In this document: positions 36,001 to 48,400 of the stretch, piece by piece | How the letters are laid out: every line of letters begins with the position of its first letter | Numbering within the stretch: the first letter of the stretch is position 1 | From: Gordionus sp. m RMFG-2023 | Taxonomy: Eukaryota > Nematomorpha > Gordioida > Chordodea > Parachordodidae | DNA length: 64,000 nucleotides | Direction: 5' to 3' | Assembly: GCF_954871325.1 (NCBI RefSeq) | Contig: NC_088777.1 | Location: forward strand, 36,929,366 to 36,993,365 | Notes under the pieces: model-generated | What the model was told of the DNA's origin: nothing | The model's database searches: none | The model's input: the letters and a program-made list of their open reading frames with translations, nothing else | Translations under genes and position numbers: made by a program

Positions 36001-36652
36001 ATTGCCCTATATCAATATCATATAAGTCATGAAATAATAATATAAATTTATACTAACTATGAGAAGAATCAGTTTCTGAAATTTCTGATGTAGTATTACT
36101 AGTAGTTTGTAGAGGTGATGTTGCTTGACATTTGTTTAACTTTAACTTAAAATAAGAGTTTATAATTGATTGTTTCTTCATAATTTTAAAATAAACGCTC
36201 TAAAATAAAATAACTGGTTATATATTATAATATTAATGTGATACCTATAGAGAATGTGATACACAACAAAAACAGATGAAAAAAAATGAATGAATGATAA
36301 TTTAATATTGGGTAAAAATAAAAATAAAACAGGATAAAAAATAATTTTACAAACTAGATATGTTTGTAGAATAAATATTCAAAATTTATTTTAAAAATAT
36401 AAAAATAATCAATTCTAAATAGACATGTTTTTTGAATATTTTTGAATAAATATTTAAAATTTATATTAAAAATATAAAAATAATCAATTCTAAAAAAAAA
36501 ATTCAAATTTGGGGGGGGGGGGGGGCAGAAAAATTTTTGGGGGCCACTTTTGGGGGCCGAAGATTTTTTCTGGAGGCCAGGTTTGGGGGCCAAAAATTTT
36601 TTTTGGGGGGGGGGCGCCCCTCCCCCCGGGCCGCCCCGTGGCTACGGCCCTG
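33004..36652 (-). mobile_element. hAT transposon of the ZMYM1-like type, full length
   Basis: Ends CAGGGCCGTAGCC and GGCTACGGCCCTG with an exact 8-bp target duplication TTTTTAAC (32996-33003, 36653-36660). Both subterminal regions contain long G/C homopolymer runs and blocks like GGGGGCCA, extreme against the A+T-rich background. The transposase is on the minus strand. It lies between the divergent TCF25 and Sld2-like genes, in what would have been their shared upstream region. Intact ends and duplication suggest a recent insertion. Confidence 0.92.
33411..35357 (-). pseudogene. hAT transposase with TTF-type zinc finger, slightly broken
   Basis: The long frame 35357-34203 has a TTF-type zinc finger (AAFCFPCRKYLC then KHESSKAH), the DUF4371-like region with LPFRGTDSTN and ISIMADMVLEHISDKY, a catalytic-type FFCLKADETKDASGCENLSI, and SQAYDGANVMSGQNGGVQ with PFIHCYNHKLHLVVQ. 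It ends at a stop at 34203. The C-terminal part continues in other frames (33880-33587, 33638-33411) down to the dimerisation region near 33330-33430. This resembles the ZMYM1-like hAT transposases widespread in animals. Because stops and frame changes separate the C-terminal part, the copy is probably inactive. Confidence 0.85.
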
Positions 36653-37226
36653 TTTTTAACTATCATTTTACTACCCACAGGCGTTTAAGCATACAGCTAC
36701 TCTCTGTGTTCTCGGTAACTTCAGCTAGCCTAATAAGTGGTGGATGAGTATTTTCATTTTAAATTTAAACCCTTATTTTTTTCCCAATTTTTGATGGTGA
36801 GAAGAATCAAGCGTAGTTCAGTTGCTTTTAACAACATAAATGGGCTATGCGCTAAAAGAATGACGATAATAACAAGTTGAATTTTAATTTTAAGAAGTTC
36901 TCTTTTTCTTGAAAAATTGATAAATTATTATTTATTGTTTTTAAAAAATAAAATGCACTATAAAAGATGAAAACATTCTACAATTACAAAATATAATTAA
37001 AATTTAAGAAATAATAATAAATATTTGCATTTCCTTATAATAATTAAGCCTAATATGTTTAGTATTACAATAAAATATAGAAAAAACTGCAATTCTTATA
37101 TGTATTTAGTTTTTGATGGACCAATATTTTTATATATTAAATTCTTTGAGTATTTTTGTAATTCCTTGTGTGAAGATATTAAAATCACCCGGTATTTTTA
37201 AAATTCTATATAAGCAAAAATTTTGC

Positions 37227-38751
37227 ATGGATATTTATATTTCGAAGAATAATATAAGTTTTAAAAGTAAATATTCTGAGTATAAGAAAACAATTAAGAA
37301 CTGGGAAAATCAGTTCTCAAGTATAAATAATAAAATTCCAACCAAAGAGGATATGAAAACGGCCCCAAAAGATATTAAACATGCTTACGTTGAATACTAC
37401 AAAATAAAAACAAAACATAGGGATCTGCATCAATCATCATTAAATAACATTATGAATAATAAAAAGTTCTCACAAAAAAATTTTAAAATTAGGAGCAAAT
37501 CATGGAATGATATACCTAGGAATATTATTCAATCATATTTATCGTGTAATAAATTATATATATATTACCATACCATTAAAATATATTCTTTAAGTTTATT
37601 ATTTATCTATTTTTTTATAAATGATAGTTCAAGAAGAGGAAAAGGAAAATAAAGGCCTCAAAACATTTAGTCAAAAAATACAAAATTTTTCCAAAGAAAA
37701 TTCAATTCAAAACATTTATGACCAAGGAAATAAAGAAAGAATCAAATCAACTAATTTAACAAATGAAATATCCCAAGTAATGGTAATGTTTAATACCAAT
37801 TTAATTCTATTATAGATAGCACATAAACAAATTGATAATATTCTTGACCCTGATGAAAATAATGTTTTATTATACCATGAATATGGAGACATTTTTGATG
37901 AAATTTATGAGCCAAAAAATTTATTCCCTTCTTATTGTCAATGTAAAAATAAATACCAATTATATGATCAGTCATTTATACCCTTAAATGATACAAGAGA
38001 TGATCCTTTAAATTCAGTTAAGCAAGATTTATGTGATAGGTTCCAAGCTGACTCCTCAATGAAGAGAAATATAATAAATGATAATCAAAAACTAATAGCA
38101 CTTACACATTATGATAAGACCAAAAATAATTTAAATATAAAAAGATTGCCTAAAAATAAAATTGTGTTTAATGATAAAATTGTATTATTGGATTTGCTTA
38201 ATATGAGAACTTTAAAGCAAGAAATAAACAATATTCATGAAGATAAAAACCCAAGGCTTTCCCCAGACCTTTTCGACAATAATTTTATTGACACTGATTC
38301 AGAAAACTATATCAAATATGAAATAAATGACTTGTTAGAAAAATATAAAATGCCATTTGTAAATATTGAAACAAAAATGGATACACTTGATAATAATACC
38401 CAATATGATATTATTGATAATGGATCAAGTTTGGCTATTGATAATGTTAATTTAAACAATAGTCATTATAAAGCTCAGGTGTACCAAAAACCGGAAGATG
38501 CTTTCAACCATCTACAACACTTACTAAATACTGATTCCAAAAAAAACATGCCTCCTATTCATAATATTGTCATTCCTAAATATGACAAGGATCATAAAAA
38601 TATAAGGCCAAAGAGGGTTAGAAAGATGGCTGAGAATTATAAAAGGATTGATCTGAAGCACAAAAATTATTGCAAAGTTAAAAAACGTGTTAATACAATA
38701 AATTACAAAAATGGCAAAAACAAACAATTTTTTAATAAATACAGATCATAA
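37227..38751 (+). CDS. SLD2: Stand-alone Sld2/Drc1-like replication initiation protein (no RecQ helicase)
   Basis: Exons 37227-37545, 37628-37776 and 37816-38751 give 467 residues; introns are 82 and 39 nt, GT..AG, with consistent phase. The N-terminus matches the Sld2 homology region of RecQL4: KTIKNWENQFSSINNKIPTK then APKDIKHAYVEYYKIK (human RECQL4: LQAWERAFRRQ..RRPS then APEETRALYREYRTLK). The C-terminus has ENYKRIDLKHKNYCK followed by a basic tail, matching the RecQL4 GNYVRLNMKQKHY motif. In yeast Sld2 joins Dpb11 and the GINS/Pol epsilon complex after CDK phosphorylation. Here a stop follows the motif and no helicase frame is seen to the window end, as with nematode sld-2. The start codon is the first Met before the conserved block; an earlier in-frame Met at 37113 is possible. 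Divergent from TCF25. Confidence 0.85.
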
Positions 38752-40560
38752 AAATGCCTGTAAACTTTATTCTATTAAAATTCTTCTATGTAAACAAATC
38801 GATTTATTCCTCTGAACTTGATTAAATTCTTTCAAAATATAATATGATGTTCATCTTTATATATTTATGAATATGACAAGGGTTTTGTATCATTGCAAAT
38901 AACTTTTTATTTATATGATATATCTTTTTGGATAATTTAATAAGTATTTTATTATTTATTTGTTTTGTATTGAAGATACAATATTATAGAAAGTATTTAT
39001 ATTAATTAAAATTCCAAAAATGTACATTTGCTACTTTTTACTATGTTTATAAAAAACATTGACATAAATTATATATAATCTCTATATAATTGTTGACGCC
39101 GTTTTTATGCTATTTTATAAATAAATTTATGTGAATTACTATTTTTATAATCATTCAGAGGGTCGAAGTATTCACAATGTAATGAAATAATAACACTTAC
39201 CTAAACTGGCCATTCGTTAATTATTTGATATAATTTACAAAATATATCAAAAAAATATCTTTCAAAATTTGGTCGCCCTTTTTTATAAAAATTCTGGTTA
39301 TGCCACTGTTAAAATTTGATGGAACTGCAATATAAATAATACGAATCCATATATGGTTTATTATATTTTCGCAGAATTTTAATTTCAGTGATGTAATTTT
39401 TCCAAAGTAATTTTCTTAAAAATATATATAGTTTATGATAGAGGTCTGATCTAACTACACGCGGATTGATCATATTCCGATTAATATTTTCTCGGACTTG
39501 AATGTGTTTCCACTAGAGATCTGCAAAGTTAGGCCGGGCCTGAGTCCGGCCCTGGGTCTAATTCTATTTAAAATAATCGGGTTTAGGCCAGGTCAGGCTT
39601 GATATTTTTTAAAAAAATTCGGGGTGGGCTATGTTGGACCTTGGAATTTTTTTTAAATATATTTAAATTTATCAATTTATTGAATTTTTTATGTAAAATA
39701 AAAATATTTGATTTTATTTATTGAAAATAAACGACATATAACATATCTCTTTAATTTTGAGTAATTATAAAAATTAACTTCTATATTTAAATAAATTTGG
39801 GCCAGGCCGGTAGATTTTTTTTAAAAAAAATTGGGGTTTGGGTTGGGCTGGCAAAACTTTTTTAAAAAAATTTGGGGTTTGGGCCGGGCCGGCAAACCTT
39901 TTTTAAAATAATTTCGGGCCAGGCTTGAAAAATTAGGCCCGATGCAGATCACTAGTTCCCACTAGTGTCAAACAACTATTCAGAAAAATATTATACAAGT
40001 CTGAATTTTTTTTAAATTATATTTAATTTAGGCGGTGTTCTAAATATCAAAAATATATAAATAAATTTGAAAAAACAAGCTATTTTTAATGTAAGAATAA
40101 AATAGTGTTCTAAATCATTTTTCGTTATTTATAAAAATTTATTATTTTTTTAAAATAAATAAAATTTTGCTTAAAATTTATAAACTTGTGTAATTTTTAT
40201 GAAAAAACTATTCAGTATTATTAAAGTACTAGTTAATAACCCGTCAAGAATGACAGGGTTGAGGGGTAATTAGTTTGTGTATATGGTACTAAATATACCT
40301 AATTAATATATTTTATAAAAATATTAAAATTTAGGCCAAAAGGAGGTAAATTTGTGGATCACACTTCATAAGATATTTTTAATTTCTGATTCATCTATCA
40401 TCGAATAAGGGAGAAAAGTATGATGACCTGTCTTTCTTGAAGGGCAAAATGGGAAATATATAACAGTACCAGAGCTCCCGTTAGTCAGCATTGCTGAGTC
40501 CATCAAAAATGACGGGGAATGAGAATTTTCTCCTTACTCTTATGATGTCACCTGTTATTC
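38752..40560. other. Intergenic stretch downstream of the Sld2-like gene
   Basis: It contains the GC-island element at 39514-39954. No RecQ-type motif and no other coding region was seen. The part 40240-40560 has unusual mixed sequence (for example CCCGTCAAGAATGACAGGG) but nothing recognisable. Confidence 0.65.
39514..39954. mobile_element. GC-island miniature hAT-like element, copy c
   Basis: Starts TAGAGATCTGCAAAG, ends GATGCAGATCACTA, flanked by GTTTCCAC and GTTCCCAC (7 of 8 identical), a clear 8-bp target duplication. The body repeats blocks such as GGGCCGGGCCGG separated by TTTTTTAAAAA runs. Confidence 0.82.
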
Positions 40561-41279
40561 AGGGCCCCCTAAAAAAATTTTGGCCCCCATAAATTTTTCC
40601 GGCCCCCCAAATAAAAAATTTTTGTAATTGATTATTTTTAAAATAAATTTTAAATATTTATTCAAAAAACATGTCTTGTTTGTAAATTTCTTCCTATTCT
40701 GTTTTATTTTTATCCAATAATAAATCATCATTCATTCATATTTTATCATTTTCATGTGTGTTTGTGTATAACATTATACAGGCGCTTAATTATAACGTTT
40801 AAATTGTACTTATTTCAGTAACAATTATTTTATTTATTATGATTCAATCACAATATTATTATCTTTTGAAGGTCTCTGATATAGATCTGGGTGCAAATCA
40901 TAAAAAATGGGATTTTCTTTTCTGAAGCTAATCAAGTGATTACTCAAGGCTTGATATATATGTATATATATCAAATCTAAGGAAACAGATTGATACCGAT
41001 TCAAAAATATTTATTAAAATAAAAAAGGTTATTATTAAATTTTTATAAAATTTGGATTATTGTGTGTTGCTAAACAGTTCGATTTGAGCCGATTTTTAAA
41101 AATGGTCCAATTAAGATATTAGACAAAATAATATTATCTAAGCCCGATATAACCAGTTATTTAAACAGCGGTGAATAATTTAGCATTATAAAAAAAATAG
41201 TGAGATAACAACAATTTTGGTAAGCCAACAAATTAACCGTAATCTTTACGATCTTAAATCAAGATTTCATGATATTTCT

Positions 41280-43660
41280 TAACATACAGGATCTACCTTT
41301 CCGTGGGACTGGTTCAACAAAAATTACGGATTCTGCAAATGTAGAAAACATAACTTTCTGGACTATTTATAGCAATGTTTTCATACACCATCCAAAAAGA
41401 TCCTGAATTGAATAAAATTACGAAATTTATATACAAATAGGCCATCACCCAGATTCAAAACGAAGTAATATCTATTATGGTAGATATGGTGCTTGATTAT
41501 ATTTCAGATAAATATAACAAAAGTGAGATGCCTTTTTTTTGTCATAAGGCTGATGTGACAAAAGATGCATCAGGTTGTGAAAATCTGAGCATAATTATTT
41601 ATATTTTTTCTAGAGAAGTCCAAGAAAATTTAATATGGACTATTAATTTACAGTATCTTTCTGCTGAAAGCATTTAATTGCATTTTAAAGTAACTTAATA
41701 AGTTAAATATTAATTCAACGAATATGATAAACCAGGCATAAAATGGTGCAAACGTTATGTCTGGCCGAAATGGAGGAGTGCACACCCTACTTCAAAAATA
41801 TTAATAAAAAGTTACTTTTATACATTGCTACAACCAATGTTGCATCTTGTGGCTCAAAATTGGTATATTAATATTTTTATCATTTCTAATATTTTTTAAT
41901 TTATTCAATGCATTGCATAATTTTTTAGGCGGTTTAACATATCCTGTAAATATGCAGGCCATACTCTTAAGAGACTTTTAGACCAGAGGTGGACTAGTCA
42001 TTTAGAAACATCTCGCATCATTTATGTTAATTTTGAGGCTATTGGTGAAGTATTAGTTTACTTTTCTAATGGAACTCTTAATTTAGAGGTTTCCACTCAT
42101 GATTCTGTCGAAACCTCTGGTCTTTCATCTCAATACGTTAATCTTTAATAGCACAGTCATAGACCTGCCCAAATGTGAGCGTACGTCAATTATATGAAGG
42201 CCCATCCTTCATATAATTATGCCGATTTTTTTACTTAAGGATACCAACAAATCTTGTAACCCAGATAAGAAGTAAAAAAGGGTGGGACTACACCCGAGCT
42301 ATTTGTATATGTTAGTAATGAATGAGTATAGCAAAGGAAGAAAAAATATAAGAATAAAAAAAGATCCTTCTTCCAAAAAATTGTTTTTTATTTACTGAAT
42401 TATATTTGTAAAAAATTAAATTGGGTATTATTATTGGTATTATTATTTAGAGGTAGTGAAAAAAAAAAAATAATAAAGAGAGTTAAAAATGGTGAATAAG
42501 AGAAGATACATAATTATAGTAAAAAAATTAGTATATATGTCGTTGGTAAGAATAATGAAGGAAAAAATATAGTATTAGGGATAAAAGAGGTTATTAAAAA
42601 TAATATATTAGAAAGAAGATAGTAATTTTTATAATAATTTGGAAGAAATTAAAATAAAGAAAGTAGTAAAATTATAATTATAAAATATATCAATATCATC
42701 TTATTTGAAATCCATAGGAATATTTGCAAATTGATATCAATGCAAGAATTATTAGATTCCAATTTTCCTAAAAAATAAAGTATAAAATTTATAATTTAAC
42801 TTGTAGTCAAAAATAGTTTCCATTGTATCATATTACCATTTAATCACATTACATTTATAATCCTACTCACATCTAATGTATTCCCATTTTTTTTCTAATA
42901 TTAATAACAATAGATCCACTATGTAGTATCTACAGTCAGTAGGTACTTATCAAGTAGATGCTAAAAATTGTATTGATTCCACGAACAATATATTTAAAAA
43001 ATATAAGAAGCATAATTCTATTAATTTGATTAGAATAAATGGTAAAAAACTTTTAGCTAAATTTTATCTCACTCCCCACAAATCATCAAGCGTACGTAAG
43101 ACGCCTATAAATTTCCAAGATTTTTTAGTCGAAACCAAATTATAATTTGATTGCAGACACCAATTGGAATACTTTAAAATGGAATTATTATGAAATTATT
43201 GATTACTTTGTTGATAATTTTTTAGATAGATTTACACAAGATGATTATAATCTTCTATCAAGTTTTAATGCATTGTCCCCCTTTGATAGTGATTATTTTA
43301 TATCGGACAAAATGGCCCGATTAGAATAATTATTAAACTTAAATATGGAAACTTTACATCATGAAATGGAAATAGCTAAAGGTTTATTAGCTGCATAAGT
43401 TAAAGAAACACATAATTTTGAAAATATCCTAAATATTATGTATAAAAAAATACCATCATGCATTTAGAGAATTGTATAAATGCTACTCAGCAGCCATCAT
43501 CATTGGGGTACCAACGGCATCTTGTGTGGCTTCTTTCTCTATAATAGAGAGTTCTATCGAGCACTAGAGGGTCGATGAAAGATCAAAGTAAGCAAAATTT
43601 AGTAATGATGGCTTATGAAAAAAAATTAACACAAAATTTATTCTTTATTCATTTATGTTA
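41280..43660 (+). pseudogene. Decayed hAT transposase (copy of the one at 33411-35357)
   Basis: Recognisable pieces: LPFRGTGST at 41290, MVDMVLDYISDKYNKSEMPF and KADVTKDASGCENLSI at 41477-41677, a decayed NVMSGRNGG-type piece near 41750, a WNYYEIIDYFVDNFLDRF block at 43147-43329, and the dimerisation region near 43480-43560. Many stops and frame changes; clearly older than the copy at 33004. Confidence 0.8.
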
Positions 43661-43676
43661 AAATTTAAAAATAAAA

Positions 43677-44051
43677 AAAAGCCCCACTCGAAATAATAAA
43701 AAAAATTTGTCGGCCGACCCGAATTTATTTAAATAGAGAAAATTTTAATATTATTTTAAATGTAAAATAATAAAAGTATTATAAAAATCACAGCCTCTAA
43801 AAATCTGGACCGGATTACTCTATTAAGCTGTTTAATTTTTTTGGCCTAAAATAATTTTTTTTATTAAAACCAAATATTTTTTTAAATAACAGCAGGACCG
43901 CAGCCAGGAATTTTTGGTTAGGGGGGCCAGCTGCTTACTTAGGGGGGGGGCACTATTTTTTTAAAATAAAACAAATAATTAAGCATTCATAGAAATTTTA
44001 TGCTATTAAAATAATATTATAATATGAACATACAAAAATAATACTATAATA
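43677..44051. repeat. Left arm of the inverted repeat flanking the mariner element
   Basis: About 375 bp consisting of a partial GC-island element (to 43892) and a hAT terminus (CAGGACCGCAGCCAGGAATTT from 43893). The whole arm is present in inverted orientation at 50591-50965, directly against the TA target of the mariner on each side. Confidence 0.8.
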
Positions 44052-44340
44052 CAGGGTTTCCCATTCAAAAAAGGAAAAGTCCCAATCAAAAATGGAAAGG
44101 TTTCAATCATAAAAGGAAAAGGCCCGATCGAAAAAGGAAAAGGGTCAATCATAAAAGGAAAAGGTTCAATCAAAAAAGGAAAAGTGTCAATCAAAAAAGG
44201 AAAAGTGTCAAACAAAAAAGGAAAAGTCCAATCAAAAAAAGAAAAGTGTCAATCGAAAAAGGAATTCCCAAAAGGAAAGGAAAAGTGTCAATCAAAAAAG
44301 GAAAATTCCCATTCAAAAAAGGAAAATCGCAATTTTTTAA
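44052..44340. repeat. Subterminal repeat array of the mariner element, left
   Basis: A dozen or so short units of the form AAAAAAGGAAAAGT(G/C) followed by TCAATC or CCAATC, in near-tandem order. The inverse array lies at 50285-50590. Such subterminal arrays are often transposase-binding sites. Confidence 0.8.
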
Positions 44341-44606
44341 AAAAAAATTATAAATTTTTCAATTTTTCTTATTCTTATTTTATTTCTAACTTTTTGCGAT
44401 TTCTTTACTTTATTTGTATCTTTTCTCAATTTATTTTTCTTACTATATCTTTTCTCAATTTTTTTCCTTCTCATTTTTGATAATTCTTTTAAAAGTATAT
44501 TTAATTTTTACTAAATTTTTGGCAGACAACTTTTTTATAATAAATATCAAATTATTTAATTACAATTACTATATATATTTAATATAGTAAGAAACAAAAA
44601 TTTATA

Positions 44607-45533
44607 TTAATCATTAATAATTTCTCCCCTTCTACATTTGAAAATAGGTCTCCATATTTCTAAAATAATTTTGGCATTCTCCTCAGATATTCCTCTTTCT
44701 CCATGCTCTATGAAATAATTAATTCTTCCTCGTTACTAGGATTTTGATTTCTGACAAAACCCTTCCATTGAAAAAACACATTCCTAATAGGATTAAGATA
44801 TGAACTGTAAGGTGGTAAATATTTCAATGTATGCCCTCTTCTTTCGATCGATTCCCTAATTGCATGATTATGATGAAATGGAACATTATCCATCACAAAA
44901 ATCTAATTAATCATGTTACTTTCTTTAAAATGATTTAATATTTCATTTACAAAGTTGCTAAAATATATAGGATTGCAAGGGCCATCAAGAACTTCGGATC
45001 TAAATTCCTGCAATTGCGAGAGCTGCAATGATAGTATAACTTATTGTCTTTATCCCTTGAACATTTTTAATTGCCTTTTTATTTATTTGTGAATATCCAT
45101 ATAACCGCCTCATTGATATTGAAAACCTTCTTTCATCGATAAATATAAATTTTTCTCGGTATTCTCTAACTGACTTAGTGATACTTTTTTTAAAGCTGTA
45201 CCTAAATCCTGAGAGTAACCTTGATACCGTATTTTTTTATATTTCCACATCATATCTTTCTTTAATCATTTCACATAACCTTTTTAAGGATAAAGTGCAA
45301 TCCAAATTCATTCATTTTAATATATATTCTTCCTGCTCTTGATTTAATTTCTTGCGTGCACGTGAACCTCCTTTGGAAAAACTATATTTTATTCCATTTT
45401 TGAGATGAGAGTTTGTCACTGTCTTATAGCTTACTTTAAAACATTATGCTATATTTTTAATACTATCCTTTTTTAAAGCGTCAATTATTAGAGCTTTTGT
45501 TTCACTGTTAATATTTTTTCCCCTTTTTACCAT
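44607..45533 (-). pseudogene. Tc1/mariner-type (IS630-Tc1) transposase, broken
   Basis: It starts MVKRGKNINSETKALIIDAL (helix-turn-helix region), continues with SFSKGGSRARKKLNQEQEEY and FIDERRFSISMRRLYGYS (first catalytic Asp in FIDE), then MDNVPFHHNHAIRESIERRG (second Asp) and LKYLPPYSSYLNPIRNVF. The second and third catalytic positions are spaced as in DD34E, but the third residue is Arg instead of Glu or Asp. Several stops and frame changes are present (for example near 45450, 45310 and 44990), so it is inactive. Confidence 0.82.
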
Positions 45534-46044
45534 ATCTTCATAATTTTATTTTTTAAAACAAAAAAATTTCTTTTTAAAATATTTACTCATTTAATAGAAT
45601 GAATGACAGACAAAAAAGGAAATTCTATATCATTTACCTCATTTTTACGTTTAATTATTCATAAATTGAAGAATATAGTCTTAAATATAACTATAAAAAA
45701 AGTACTTACTTGCTAAAAAGTATAAATGCGTCTTGAATAAATATTAAAATTTTAAAAATAAGAATTTAAAAATGATTATATATTATTAATTTACATTTCG
45801 TTTGGTATTACAGTTCAAACCTATTTAACTTTAAAAAGGTACATTATAACCAAACGATTAATTTAATTTAATAATTGTAATTATAAAAAAAAATTGTCTG
45901 CCAAAAAAATTAAATATAATTTTAAAAAATAATTATCAAAAATGAGAAGAAAAAAATTGAGAAAAGCTCAAAAAAATAAAGATTAAAAATTAGAAATGTA
46001 TGTAAAAGATTACAATGAATAAATCATAAAAAGAATATTGTATG

Positions 46045-46341
46045 TGTTAAATATATATTTTTTGAATGTTAAAACTTTTTATATTTTTTCTTTCTTCTTT
46101 TTGTAAAATAATTTAAATTACCCTTGACAAATAAGGTTCGGACGACCTTTTCATAATTCTTTCTTTTTCGTTTTTTGAAATAGATTTATATAACCTTTTA
46201 AAAACTTATTATACTTTTCTTTTTTGATATGTAAAAAATTATTTTGTAAATAATATATATATAGAGTGTAAAAATATAGAAATTTAGAGTGTTAAAGAAT
46301 AAAATTAAATATAAAATAAGTGCCTTCCGTATAAATTATTA
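46045..46341 (+). repeat. Left LTR of the LTR fossil in the mariner
   Basis: 297 bp, matching 49735-50034 closely. Confidence 0.85.
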
Positions 46342-46471
46342 TGGTGACAGAACTAGAAGAAAGAGGATTATGGAATATGATATTAAATTAATTTTAAAAC
46401 ACGTAAGAGATGATTAAATTGTAAAATTAAAAATAAATATAATAAAATTTTAATAATAAAATACTTAAAAT

Positions 46472-46831
46472 ATGAATAAACCTATATGGGACAATAAGAA
46501 TAAAACAAAATCCATAGATGAATTAGAAGATTATTTAATATATCATGAGAGTAAAGATGTTTTGAGCTTAACATTTAATCTACCAGATGATTTATATTTG
46601 TTAATGGACGCAATGTTACCGAAAGATGGAAGTTCAAGTTATGAAGAAGCAATGTATATATTAAAATGTTTTTGTAATTATAAAGAGGTAAAGGAGATAA
46701 ATGAAAAATCTAAATCAAATAATATACCTTATCCTAATAAAAATTTTAAAAGTCAAAATAATAAAAACTTGAATAAAATTGAATTATGTAAATTAATACC
46801 AAATGTTAAAAAAAGAAATAAATTCTTATAA
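46472..46831 (+). pseudogene. gag-like part of the LTR fossil
   Basis: A frame of 119 codons shortly after the left LTR with SIDELEDYLIYHESKDVLSL and LPDDLYLLMDAMLP, the sort of helical segment found in gag proteins, and a Lys/Asn-rich tail. No zinc knuckle was seen. The assignment rests on position. Confidence 0.5.
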
Positions 46832-47621
46832 ATTAAAAGAAATAAATCATATGATAACAATTGAAGAAATAATAGTGATTAAAGACAATAATGAAATAAA
46901 AATTAAAGAAATTAATAAAATAAAAAATTGGAAATAAAGGAAATTAAAACAAATATTAAAAAGAGAGGCAAGGTGATTAAATATCTTGATGTTGAAAAAG
47001 TTTTTAAGAGTATGATATGGAGATCGTATGTTGAAAATGGAAGGAGAAAGAGAAATTTTTTTATAAAGAACAAGTTGAAGATAAATTATGATATAAAAAA
47101 ATTGTTTAAATTGAAAAATAAAGGAAAAATTTAAAAATAAAAATAATTGAAATTGAATGATAAATTAAAAAAATTATTATATAAAACGCGACAATTCAAA
47201 ATATTCTATTATTCTATATTCCAAATTATGATTATTATTCTTATTCTATGAATGATTTCGTTTAATTATTTATTCCATTATCATTTCAATTATTCCAAAA
47301 TTATTTTATTTGGACCTGCAGGCCCGGCCCTAAACCCCTCCCGGCCCGGCCCTGCCCGGGCAGGGCCGTATTTTAAATTTTTTAAATATACCAGGGCCGG
47401 GCTTAAAAAATTTTTTTTAATATATCCGGGCCGGGCCGGGTCTAAGATTGTTAAACCCGGGCCTGGCCTTAATATTTTTTATAAGAATTTTTACATTATG
47501 AGTTAATGGTTATAAGATTATATTATATTATAATTATGATTAATATAATATTGGGTGATGGTTAACACTACCTAACAACCCACAGATCGATCTAATTATT
47601 AATTTCCTGCAAATTTATTCA

Positions 47622-47804
47622 AAGTATTAATATATTTTTTTATAATTCATATCTAAATTTTTACAACATATTTTACCAAAACAATCAAATAAAGGAATAT
47701 CTTAAATAAGCCCCAATATTCAAGTATTATTAATATATTTTTTTATAATTCATATCTAAATTTTTAGAATATATTTTACCAAAACAATCAAATAAAGGAA
47801 TATC
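47622..47804. repeat. Duplicated 80-bp segment
   Basis: The segment 47622-47701 is repeated at 47723-47804 with few differences (shared AACAATCAAATAAAGGAATA). A local tandem duplication inside the hAT. Confidence 0.85.
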
Positions 47805-47978
47805 ACTTCTTAAAGTTTGTAATACCTTTCAAAGCGAAAAGGAGAAATAAAATTGATTTTACTTAATATAAAGCATTTTTTAATTGAAAAATTTGTTTTA
47901 CACAAGTATCATTTTATTTCTCTTTTTCTCTGTCCCAAATTCAAGCAATTACGTATGTAGTCAGGGACAGATCGCAAA

Positions 47979-48400
47979 ATGACGGAAAACTATATAAAAG
48001 ATTATATTAAATTACAAGAGGCTCAGGAAGTAAATGAAATACCATCGACCAGTCAAATTACGACTGTTGTTAAACAAACTGAATCGTTTTATGACAAATG
48101 GGGCGATGGTAATTCTGGTAATATGTCAATACCCGATGATGAATATTATAATTACATAAATAAAAAAATAAAAAAATAGATGAAACATTTAAGGTGGATA
48201 ATTTGTTAGAGTGGTGGGCGGCTCATCAAAGCGAATTTCCAATTTTAGCAAAACTGGCAAAACGGGTATTGGCAATTCCTGCTTCAAGTGCAAACTGTGA
48301 GCGGAATTTTTCCACTACTGGGAGAATTCTTGAAGAAAGAAGATGTAATCTTCAACCTGAAAAGATAGATATGCTTCTCTTTCTTCATGATAATTTGTGA
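47979..48400 (+). pseudogene. hAT transposase C-terminal part
   Basis: Two frames separated by a stop at 48177. The second shows LLEWWAAHQSEFPILAKLAK then ASSANCERNFSTTGRILEER, the hAT dimerisation domain, of the Ac/Tam3 or zinc-finger BED type. The N-terminal zinc finger and catalytic region were not found in this element. Confidence 0.85.

Noticed and set aside
36354-36747. Frames with Pro- or Gly-rich translation at the hAT right end
   Set aside because: They are translations of terminal G/C homopolymer tracts of the transposon.
38752-43000. Search for RecQ helicase motifs downstream of the Sld2-like gene
   Set aside because: No Walker A (GAGKS), DEAH or other RecQ motif was found in any frame; only transposon sequence is present.
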